This document shows positions 41,350 through 53,695 of a DNA stretch of 64,000 nucleotides, piece by piece. Each line of letters opens with the position of its first letter. Position 1 is the first letter of the stretch. The notes beneath the pieces are model-generated. The model saw only the letters and a program-made list of their open reading frames with translations, was not told where the DNA came from and did no database searches. The position numbers and the translations under genes are program-made. Source of the DNA: Leptoclinus maculatus (lineage: Eukaryota > Chordata > Actinopteri > Perciformes > Stichaeidae); assembly GCA_032191485.1 (NCBI GenBank), contig JAVDOI010000018.1, forward strand, positions 14,340,566-14,404,565. Direction: 5' to 3'.

Positions 41350-44300
41350 TATCCATGCGGTTAAACACATTGCCGTGCCCTGTATTATTAGTGCTGGGAC
41401 GCTGCCTAATGCTCTCACTCCATCATTTCTTCAGAGAGCTTTTAATTAATTAGTTGACAGGTGGCCCGAAACCAAAAGCCTTTTAGGAAAAAGGGTTCAT
41501 ATTGAAGGGGAAGGATTGATATTAGTGCAGGGAGCCAAAAGGACACGGATGCTGGGAATCGGCTACTTAATGTACTTGAAATACTGAGCAGGAAGAGGGA
41601 GGAGGGCTTGTCTCCATTTCAAATGTTCAGCGTCTCTATTTTTAGAGATGTAGATAATAATTCATTCGTAGATATCGTGCAAAATTATTTCATATGTTCT
41701 ACACGTAATCTTAAACGTCGAAGTTGATTTATTTGTTGCGTAATGTAGTAACGGCACTCCTGTGGTTATTTGAACCCAAACCACAATCTTTGCATGAACC
41801 TAACCAAGTAGTTTTGTTGCCATAACCTAACTGAGTCGTTTCCTGTGAACACGGAAGTTTATTTTGAAAAGACTGTACGCATGTAACGAGAGGAAATTGA
41901 CACGTGTTGCGGTCTTTCGTAGGAAAACGCACGAAAAATGAGGAGTAACTAGAAAACTGCCAGAAACAGATGGATGTTTGTGTTAGTTTGTGGTCAGTGG
42001 CCACCTGTTTCAAAGAGACAGGGGGCAGCATTACACCTCCAGTACTGCCTCCATATAATCTCATATTCAGTCATCAATTATTGAAAAAAAATAAAGCCAA
42101 CCACCAGCTAACAGCAGGGCAAGAATACGCTGAATTCAACCAAACTGCTGAAACTCTGAGAGCCGGATCAAAACGACCCGATCTTATAATCGTAATGTGT
42201 GTCGTCGGTTCACGTCGGCCGTCAGTGTGTTTACTGCGACACTAACCAGAGGCTCTACGGTAACTTTACCTCCTGGAGGTTTATTTATTGACTCGAGTCC
42301 AAGCTGGCAGAGACGAGGGAAGTTCCCTCCTCCTACAGCGGGACACATTTTAAAGTTTGCATATTTCCATAAGTTGTCACCTTCTCTGACATAAAGACGT
42401 CGTTGAATAAACGTTGGTTTGGTTCTCCATACGTTGATTCAAGATGAAGATTCACATAGTGACTGTTAGAAGTAGTGTCACGCCATCAACGTGTCCTGAA
42501 ACCTGGTAGGCAGAGAAGGTTGTTGAGTCTGTCATTGCTTTATTTACATTAGTTTTGTTTACCTAAACCACATCAAACTTGAACCATAGTGGTGGCAGAG
42601 CAGAGCGAGCTGGAGAACAATATCGTCTTGATGAGACCAGCTCGTCACTTATCTGAGTTGTTCTGAGCGAATGTGACTGCATGCAGAGTCACATTTCTGA
42701 CGAACAATTAATCTAAATATTCAAAAGTTTTCACCTGAACTTGTGTTTTTTTCTGCGGTTTTAAAGAATCATGCAAATACTGTGAAAATGTGTGGAGGCG
42801 TGTGTGCGTGCATGGTGGGAGAGCTTCATGCAAACTGTCTTCTGGAGAATCTGGTTTGGTTTTCACGGGGACTCAATTTGCATCTTTGAGGAAGCCTCAC
42901 GGTATCATGTCAATTCATAAACCTCTGCACAAACATCTAGAACTGCAATAACATTCATATTTAGCACCGCTCTTGCTTTGAATTGTTGTTGAATCCTCAT
43001 TTTAACCTGTTATTTATACTCTAATAAAAGTAGCAGTTGGTGTGAAGTGCAGGTCTTTTGTATAATTTTGCATATCTGTTAGGGGAGCCATTATTATGAC
43101 CGCCTATCTAATAGGCCGTTGGATTAAATGCCTTGAAATGTCCAGCAGACAGTGAACAGCACTGTTCCAGTCGATTTAGCCCCGGTTGGTTGCAGCGTAT
43201 TGAGAAATGCAGGTGTTGCATTATTCAACAGCGTAAAACCGAAAAGGAGGAAGTGATTACAAGCTGGACCCGCAATGAATGCGATCCACATGTCTGCTGT
43301 CTAAGCAGGATAAACTGTGTTGTGATCCCGGACAATAAAAGCCAGACATCATAAAGCATCTTCTTGTTTCTGCAGGTCTGATGATTCCGGTCTTCTGCGT
43401 GGTGGAGCAGTTGGATGGAGGGATTCAGACGGACGGATGTGAGGGAAGGGAGGAGCATGCGGAGTTCGTGCTGGTCAGGAAGGATATTCTCTTCTCTCAG
43501 CTGGTGGAGACGGCTCTGCTGGCCCTCGGCTACTCCCACAGCTCGGCGGCTCAAGCCCACGGTCAGTCACCACGACACCAGCGCTGTCATATCTCTGCGT
43601 TCTTTACATATTCTGAAAGGAACTTCAAATTCAGGTCAAAATACGGTGTGAGACATTTTGTAAGCCACGGCTTTTTGTGCCTAAAATTTTAATTAAGATT
43701 AAGAAATGGCTAGCCTGACTCTGTCACACAATCTGCTTAGCAGTTCATCTAACGCTCATTAATTGACGCGATGTACATCTTCTTTGTTTCAGTTACTGCT
43801 CGTTATAAACAGAGACATAAGGTTATCATTTGTGAGCTTTTAGATGAGCTGGTAGGCAGATTTTGGTACCTTCGGAGAGAGCCAGGCTAGATGTTTCCCC
43901 CCCCCGCTTCCAGTCCTGATGCTAAGCTAAGCTAGCCGGCTGCTGGCTCCAGCTTCACATTTACCTTGTTGATGTTCTCATTTAACTCTCAGTATTATAT
44001 CAAACTTTTCCTCTAAATCTGTTCTTGCAGGAACGATTACCTCTAGAATTAGTTGTTGTGTTTGATCGTTGGCTTTGTCGTGCACATTTAAAAAGAACAA
44101 CAAGGAGTCACAGGATTTATATCCATTGTGGTCCTTGAAAACAACATAAATATACAGAATATATTCACATTGAGTATTACAACAGGCTATATGTTGTACT
44201 AAAACTGAGCTGCATACAGCCCTGCCTTCTTGCTACACAACTTGTCTTTACAGGGACACGTTATCTAAAGCCAGTGTTTCACTTAAACGTGACTGTGTTT

Positions 44301-44942
44301 GTAGTCTGTTCAATGCTATTAGGAAGCTAAAGCCAAACACGAGTATCTGCAAGAACTTCTTACCTCCACTGGACCTGGAGTTTTGCGTGTGAGCCTCTCT
44401 GACCTGCAGGAACAAGTTTAATTTAAGGGCCATGTGCTGAAATTAAAAAGAAAGACAATAGGGGAAGAACCCGATAGCTAGCTGGAGGAAAAAACATGCA
44501 TGACTAACATAAAAACGTTTTCAGCTTGGCAGAGAAATACAGAATAACTATACTATAATTCAAACAGCTAAATATCTGAGGTCAAGCTGCCTCTTTTTGT
44601 TAGTATGAAGAGCATCAGGACCATTATTAATAGCCACGATTTTCCAACCACCAAGTGTCTCTCCCTGTGTAAACCATGGTGCCACTGACTCAGAATTAAA
44701 TACCGTGCAGTTTTAGGGGTCAAGACGAGAACGGTCCTCGAGAGGAGACTCTGCCTCTAATCAGCGGCCTGAGAAGAAAACTGGATGTGAGGTCGTCTAT
44801 TTAGAGCCGCCGCTGTAACGTTACGCTCGGCAATAAGCACAAGAATGCTTCAAAAACACAACTAAGACACAGACAGAGCCTGTTAAAGTCATTAAAGACA
44901 CAACAAAGAGCTGGACAGGAATGTCTCCGCAATACAAAAATA

Positions 44943-44978
<36 letters not shown>

Positions 44979-45241
44979 AGTATGTGTGAGAATGTTTATG
45001 AAGCGGAGTAAAAGAAAAACTCTGTAATTTATTGTCGCACACATGGTAGTCATCTGCAACAGGACAGTGACATTTACTGCTGTCTTTTCTCAAGTATGCA
45101 GAAAATGCCATCTGGGGAAGTTGCCTCACATCGATATATAAAAAATGGTAACAACAGAGCGACAGTGAGCAACAAGCGCTATTGCAATAAGCTGCGAATG
45201 GAATGGTGGGAGATCCCCATCTGTTTGACATCTCGCTCCAG

Positions 45242-45279
<38 letters not shown>

Positions 45280-48200
45280 GTCTTCGCCAGAACTCGTTCG
45301 AATTAAGTCTGCAGACCCACGAGAGTGCAGACATGTTTCTAATGTGTAGGAGATTGTGTGTGTGTGTGTGTGTGTGTTCTCCCCCTTCTCGTAAACGCAC
45401 CGCTGCAGGTAATCCCTTTACTGGCTCAAGGCAAACAGCTCTTATCAGGCCTGCAGCCCACCTGAAACGGGCCGTGTACTCTCGACCTTAGTTAGAGACT
45501 TGGAGGTCTGGCTCCAGATATGCTGAACTTAAACCTGAAGTCTGACATAGGTTACTCAGATTAATTCAATAATACGTAACCCTCTGAACCCCAAGCGTTT
45601 ATTCTTCTCTCTGTGATTTTCACTGCAATATCAATGAGTCCGGCACTTCGATGGAAACAGCACAGCCATGGCTAGATAAGATAAGATAAAGATAACGTAA
45701 ATGTCTTTTGTGCAGTATAACACAGTTACAATGCCACAAGTTGAATTTCTTTGATCATTTCTTTTACAAAAATTGTCAAACAGTGTAATCTGTATATCCA
45801 ACATTGTTCTATTGGTCTCATTCGAATCAATCATGGCTTCCTAGTTGCGTTGAGAAACACAGAATTTAATGCTTTTCACAGTATCTGGTTACTTAGAACG
45901 CTTTATTCGATTTTAAATAAGACCTGTAGAATACAATGTTTTTTGATGAAATATCACAATTTTAAGCTCGGCTTCGGTTTCTTTTGTGATGGAAGCGTTT
46001 GTCACACACGATGTGTTCATTGACCGTCGGTAAGACGGACATCTGATGTTCATGACAGTTTTTGCAGCTTCTGGCTATGATGAACCGTGTAGTTTTGGCG
46101 ATTGTTTAAAGAAAACGTGCTTTTCCATCCCGCTAAACTATTCCCATCATTTTCTCTCCTTCTCTCGAGTAGTTTAGCCTCCTGCAGTGAAGCAGCCGTG
46201 ACGGCTATGGTTAGCTTAGTTTAAATTAAAGATTAAAGAGTAACTGAAAACATGGCTGAAAAGCAATGTTTCACTGCTTTCTATGGCTGAAAGTTTCAAG
46301 CCTGTTGCACCTCTAACCCCACCCAACCTGTGATGTCACAGTGCACTGACACACCCTGGAGTACATATGCACATCACTGCAGCAAGATGAGACGTGAAAC
46401 CACTGGATGACATATTTAGGGGATGTTAAGTTACTCTTTAAAAAGTTCCGCTTTGCTTCGTCACTGAATGCAAATTATGCAAATGTGCTCACTATTACTG
46501 TTCCTCCCAGTGTAACCATGAACTATATTCTCGTCCGCCTGGTCATGTTGCAGATTTATTTTTGTAAAAGTCAGAACTGCAGTTGACAGCCTGTTAAAGC
46601 GAGACAAATAAACAGCACACAGATGCACATTATCCCGGAGTGATTGGCCGCACATTACCCACTAAATTGCGCAGCGAGTGTTTGTTACGGGTTGCAGATG
46701 AATGCCATTAGTAGCACTTTTTAGCCTCAGTGTCTTTGCCAAGTATCAGGGGAGGTCTCTCCCTCTGTCTGTCTCATCCGGGTGTATGGGAAACAGAGAG
46801 CCACATTGGTCCCCTGTCCACATCAATGCACCACACCAGGGGCTTCAAAGGCGAGACCAAACGGGACATCACAGTTTGACACAAACAAAGCTCTGAGAAT
46901 TGACTCGAGCATTGTTCACAGTGTGCACAAAACACACACACACACACACACACATTTGTCAGCTGTATTCAACCCATGCAAGGATGCAAAAATACCGTGT
47001 ATTCATGCAGTATCACAGACAAAACACACATGCACTTCCTCCCCCAACTTCTCTCAAATGAATAGTTTTTGTTTTTTAAAACAAGCGTTTATGTTAAATG
47101 AATAATTTCTGGCTTAAATTATACATTTTTCCCCCTGCGGTCCACGACCAAAATTACACAGAGTTCCATCTATTTTCTCCCTGTTTGAATTGTGTCCTGC
47201 ATTCTTGAGTCCCAGCGGTGTATTTAAGGACCACGGCCTTTCTTTAATTAGCTTAGCCCAGTAATTAACTGGGAGATATTGTTTATTTCGATTATAAGGG
47301 TCTGAAGGCTTTTATAGACTGGATGGGAGCAGACCTGTACTTTACGGCTTCAGCCAATGAACAGTTAACAGTGGTCAGTTGGGGAGACGGAGCATTGTTG
47401 CAGTGCCACGTCCGACAGGCCACAAAGGGTCACTGCTGCAGATCGTGTCAGCAATTCACCGGACATTTGAGTTCAGACCTCGCTACGCTCTAGTTTGGAT
47501 TCTAGCAGCGTGCTGTTACATTTGACTTAGACGGTAGTCTCTTTTAGACAGGACAGACTTTCCTTTTGTATTTATTAATAATTAATACATTTTGAAATCA
47601 GGAATTGCCTTTTATTAAGAACATCTTTTGTGTTTCCAGGTTTGACACAAGCTGTCCGATGACCATGAAGGCTTTTAAAGGGGTGCTCCAGGAATGTAGT
47701 GATGGTTCAAATCAATGCTGCAGCGGTCGGGATATCCTGACTTTAATCCCGTAGTATAGGTTAAGTTCCCAACTCGGCCCCGGCATTTTTGGCACCACAA
47801 TAGGTCAGACACCACCAACCGGTGCACCATCCTTGCGGTCCCCTTAGATGCGGCCAAACCTCCTTCCCCCAAACCAAAGTCGAGCAGTAAGTCCCTGTAA
47901 CTGAGTAGTAAGTGTGTGTAGATGTAGCTGCTGAAGCTACTTGAGCCCCTGCAGCAAACATTTTTGCACATTTGGCGGCATCCACCTCTAGATTCTTTAT
48001 TTTTTTTTGTGCACCACAACATCTCCGCAACCCTCTTTGCACTTTGGTTTATCCAATTTAAGGCCTTTATCCATCCAGAGATGTTTGGCTCTGCCACAGC
48101 GTCTGCCATGAGGAACGGAGGGGGAGGGGTGGTGCCTAGTATCCTTCTTTCCACCAATATTAGCGCGTATATGCAGGTTTTATAAAGACGAGAAAGCCTG

Positions 48201-50024
48201 CTAAAAATAGCCGATAGACCCCGTTCCCATTGCCGGTAGGCGAGCATGCTTTTTGTTTTGTTTACCTCTTTTTTTTTTATTTGTGTAACTTATTCAGTCT
48301 CTCTTTCAAACTCTCAAACCAGAGTTGGTGATTGATGGAACAGTGGAAAAACTAACAAAGGCGGTTTTGATTGGTTTTATTTTGTTCCTGTTGAAGTGTT
48401 TATTTACGACAGTGAGGTAAAATCTCCTCATCAAAATCAAGCTTTGATGAGGAGAGCAAATTAATTCTATGTTTTATTCACGTTGGAATAAGTTTATTTG
48501 ATTTCTTATGTATTCACTTCAAGGCGTGTCGCATAGAATCGGACCAGAAAAGGGATGAAAATGTGGGTTGTTTGTGTTTTTGATCACTGTCGCTGGAGTC
48601 GATAAACACCAGTGACTACTGCCGAGTCATTTGTCCCGGTATTAAATGCAGATTGTAACCCTTTCCCGTTGAAGACTAAATCCAGATGTTTGTGGGTGTT
48701 AGTCAGTATTTTTGGGCCAGTGAGAAAGAGGCATAAGAGGTGTGATTGGGCCAGGATGAGTATAGAAAACATACCAAGGAGCTGCTTTCCCCGAGTCTTT
48801 TCTTTTTAAATAAAAGATTATAAATTGAATCATATTGGCCCCATATTGTGTCCAAGGTGCGTTGGCCAGATTACCAGTTCAACTCCCATAATCCGACTAA
48901 ATAGCATCGTTTGTATTTAGAAGATGCCAGTAAAAGGGGGTGTGTTCCCTTTCGGGAAGTGTCTTTAGATCATCTGTTGGCTTTTTGTTTCATCTTTTTA
49001 CAACCCGTTTGATAATCTGTTTTGTTGCGTCAGACTTTGTTGTAGTGACGTCTCCGTGTTCCCAGATCTCACCAACGGGCCCCGAGTTCCCTATTTTAGA
49101 ACAAACACAGTACTGCTATAAACGGTACAAACAAAGTCATTTATCAAAGGTTATCCTACTAACATAATGAAGTGCTTTGGATCAAGTTGCACCATAATGA
49201 GCTTTCTAATAAACGTTCCACCTTGTACACTTTATTTTACAGATGAGCATTTTTTAGAAGCGTTTTCAGCGGAGAGGAGCACGCCCTTAAAATATAAGCA
49301 TGACAGATTTTTACAAGGAGTCGAGTCAGGTGTATAGGGTTTCCCTCGGCGTTTGTCAGGGGTAGAAGCTGGAACCAGTTTGGAGTAAAGCCCTGCATGC
49401 GTCTGCAGCGACCATTAAGACAATAGGATGTGTGTGTGTGTGTGTGTGGGCATGTGTGTGTGTGTGGGCATGTGTGTGTGTGTGGGCATGTGTGCATGTG
49501 TGGGCATGTGTGCGTGTGTGTTCACACGCAGGCATCCATGCGTGCAAGGCCTGCGCGAGTGTCGATGAGAGGAGTCAGAGACATCAGTGTGTGTTTGTGT
49601 ACGGCTTTGCGTTTGTGCGGATGGGCTCACTCAGACATGAGCCAAGCCACCAGCCGGCCACATAAAAGCATGTCTCTGGGAGGTGGAATTTTAATGTGGA
49701 AATGGGAACAATGATTTCTACTTTTAAATGTGGACAAGAAGCAGAGCCCATTGAACATCAGACAAAAAAAAAAAAATGATGGATCAATTATTAATGCATT
49801 TACCATCACACTGGGAGCGTGTGTGTGTGTGTGTGTGTGTGTTGTGTGTTGTGCGTGCTTGCATGCGAGCGGATACGTGTACATGTCCACTTCTCTGTGT
49901 GCTGTCATGTGTCCTCTGTGAGTTTGTGTTTGCCTGCTTATTCACGCGTTTGCTTCCACCCAACTTGGCATTAGCGAAATTGTTATGGCTTATTTTCAGA
50001 TGCTGAAGATGAAGACAGTCTCTC

Positions 50025-50103
<79 letters not shown>

Positions 50104-50911
50104 GACAACAAAGAGAGGAGGACGTGCTCAGTGTTTTCCTTGCCGTCATAAAATGATCTGAGTATTTTCTTCCATCTCTTTAAAATGCATTTAATTACGT
50201 CGTCCCTTAAACAAAGCAAACTCTTTCACATGTGAAACTCAAGTTTTATTTCAGGTGATGATGTCATACACACACACACACACACACACATATATATCTC
50301 TCATATGTGAAATATTGTAAATAACATTTTCCTGTACCATGTTATGAAAGCCACATGTGTACGTACGTTTTAACATGTGTAATATGTACAAGATACTTTT
50401 ATCACATAAATATGACGTTTGTGTGCTTATAATTAGTTTTTTCTTCTCTGTTACAGTAAAGCACTTTGTAAACGGCCTTAAAAAGGTGCTGTATGAATAA
50501 AGTTTTACTTCCCTACGTTGCGATATACAGAAAACTAAGCTTTGTTAGCCATAAAAGAAGATTTTCTTGCGGCCCACATGAACTAAAACTGTTCTTATAA
50601 TATATATCTATCTGGTTCGGTTTGGGTTCCTCGTCATGGTGGTCTCAGGTTCTCCCCCCCCCCCCCCTGAAGGGTCCATTCAGCTCATGGAGGATTAAAT
50701 GATGCTCCCTCTCGTACGACCAGATAATTAACAACACAGCTCGGCCTGACGGGAATCAAAGATACAACCGAGGTATAAACACAGTCGAAGAGAAGAAAAA
50801 GAGAGCGAGAGAGATCAGAGGCGTCTGGGGAGAAGAGACGTCTGACGAGGGGAGGAAAAGGAGAGAGGAAGACATGAGGGGGGAGGAGGGGAGGTGGGGA
50901 GGAACAAGGGG

Positions 50912-50956
<45 letters not shown>

Positions 50957-53621
50957 CCGTCTGGATCTCATTTAGAGGATAGTAATGCGATTAGCTTTGT
51001 TTAGTTTTCACAGCTCCAGCCAGTCCACATGAAAACCCTCTGTGACTGTGTGTGCAGTGTGTCTTGTGTTTGCTGTGCTTCATTTTTTACTCCTTATGTT
51101 CTTCTTAAAAGAAACTCAACTGGAGACATTTACATGTGACGACGCTGCAGAATTCAAACACCTACTGATCCTCAAAAACACACACGATTAGACGGGAAAG
51201 GCTCTTCTTTCTGTCTGTGATTCTGGATGATTTCTTGGTGGCTGACACAGCCCCCGAAATGTCAACGAAAATTCAATTAAATCTGATCCAAAGGGAGCAT
51301 TCGGTCCAGGATATGTTCACGATATTGTGTCCAATATGAGTCTCAATGAAGGACAATGTGGAGGGCAGTTATATGGTCGATTTTATTTGGGTTGGAGGAT
51401 TCTACGTATCTCACAACTACGTATAACAACGTGCGTGATGGGATGCAATGACATTCTTTATTTTGCAATTTGGTCAAATTCAAGCTCACTTTTTCAGAGT
51501 TCGATGCAGTGAAGTTGATAAAAACCTATTTATCAGAAATATTTCATGCTAAAGAGGGAAGAATTCTGATTCTCTTGGTATATTTAAGTCTGCATCACTA
51601 TTTCCAAAAACAAAACTGAAACACCCGACTAGAATATGTGAAAACCAGAGATTATTAACGCAAAGGGATCATCAAAGTGAGATTATGGAAGATTTATTTA
51701 TGGCCGGACGTAATCTCAAATGTTGGCCTCACGGGATGCAAGAAGATCGATATTATTTTACTCCTCTAAAACGAATAAAGTCTAGATGTCTCTCTCTCGT
51801 CTCTGTCCAGGCATCATCAAGGTGGGGAGGTGGAACCCGCTGCCCGTCCACTTCCTGACGGACGCGCCAGAAGCCACAGTCGCCGACATGCTGATGGAGG
51901 TCTACCACATGGTCACGCTACGCATCCAGCTGCACAGGTCCGACTGAGCCTCGGTCACACCTTCTCCACGCGTATTTACCACCTAGAATAATGATTCGGT
52001 CGATTTTCACGAGGGATTGTGTGCGAGAGCAGAAAGAAGAACAACAGGAAAGACACAGGAAGGGTTTTAAAAGAGTGTTTTACCAACTTAATCAGACACT
52101 CGGTCCGCCGATGTCGTTAGCAGCTGATTGCAGTTGAAGAATTTACCATATCTATCAAATTTAAAGGCAGCAACATTGAAACACTCAACAACCCGGTGGG
52201 GATTTATCTATTCTCTGTCTCCGTCCGCGTGCCAGGAACTCCTAGTTCCCTCCAATAAGTGCAGCAGGATCTTGATGGACGGATAAAAAAAAAGCAGATA
52301 CACTCCAGATGAGACGCTCGTTATTATTGTTGTTGTTGTCTTGGAACATACCAGCCAGGTTTGTTTACGTGTTTACGTGCGTATCCATGGCGAGGGCAGA
52401 GCTTTGGCACACTTTTGTGCGCGCAGTCGAAATGATTCATTCGAGGTTGAAACAAAGAGATTGTTGGACCCGACGGGAAGGAGTGGGTTAGGGGTTGAGG
52501 TCAATACAGGATGTCTGAGGGCTTCATTTGGGATTAAAGGAAACGTTGGATGAGACGATTGATATCACTCTCATGTCTGTGTGGTGAACGTCAACATGCA
52601 GCTGTTTAGCTTAGCTTAGCATAAAGACTGCAAACAGGGGGAACAGCTAGCATGGCTCTGTTTGAAGGCACCTCTAAAGCGTTTATTGTAAATGAGTTTG
52701 ATTTCTTGGGATGTAACATGTAGTTTTTACTCTTCTAGGGTGTTAGATGGTTTTTATTACTTTTGGACATAATGACAAGGCTAGCTGTTTCCCTCTGTTT
52801 CCAGTCTTTATGCTAAGCTAAGCTATCGGGTCGCTTACTCTTCATATTTATTGTAAAGACACGAGAGTGGTGTCAATCTTCTCATCTAACTCTGAAAATG
52901 TCAAAATCTTCCATTTAACTGTCTCTGCTTTGGTAATGTTGAGTCCTTTTCTTATTACCGTATTAAAGGTGTGACTGTAGGTTGTTTTTGTCTCGTAGTT
53001 TTTCAAAGCTGGAGGATCTGCCCTGTGAACAGTGGAACCACGCGACCGTCAGGAACGCTCTCAAAGAGCTGCTGAAGGAAATGAACCAAAGCACTCTGGC
53101 CAAAGAGTGTCCTCTGTCACAGGTAACGGCTGGAGTCTGCTACACAACAACAACAAAAACACATGGAACCGCTTGTTCCTCAACTGTGCATCACTTTAAT
53201 AATCCTCTGTGTCAAGTGTCAGTGTGTCTCTTTCACTGATTAGAACATCTCATGAGCCTATATTTTAGGGATTATTGCTACATTTTAATCAAACTCCACC
53301 CCGCAAAATGATCTCCTCAATCATGTTAAACTCCCCAGCTGCATGATTAGCCCTCCATCCTGGTCTCATGATGTGTGTGTGTGTGTGTGTGTGTTTTAAT
53401 CCAGCTCTGGTGGGGGTGTTGATCGCTGCATCAATTGCAAGCATATGTGTGTGTGGCTTGAGATTCCCTCTCTCTGCACTGTACTGGCTTTAGTTTCCAT
53501 GGGTGGCTTCCAATCATGATTAATGTTCGTCTGCTTCTATTGTGTGTTTATGCGAGCATGCCACGAGGTTGTTGCGTGAGTGCAAGCATTTCATATCATG
53601 TTTGGTTATTAATTATCTTTC

Positions 53622-53695
<74 letters not shown>

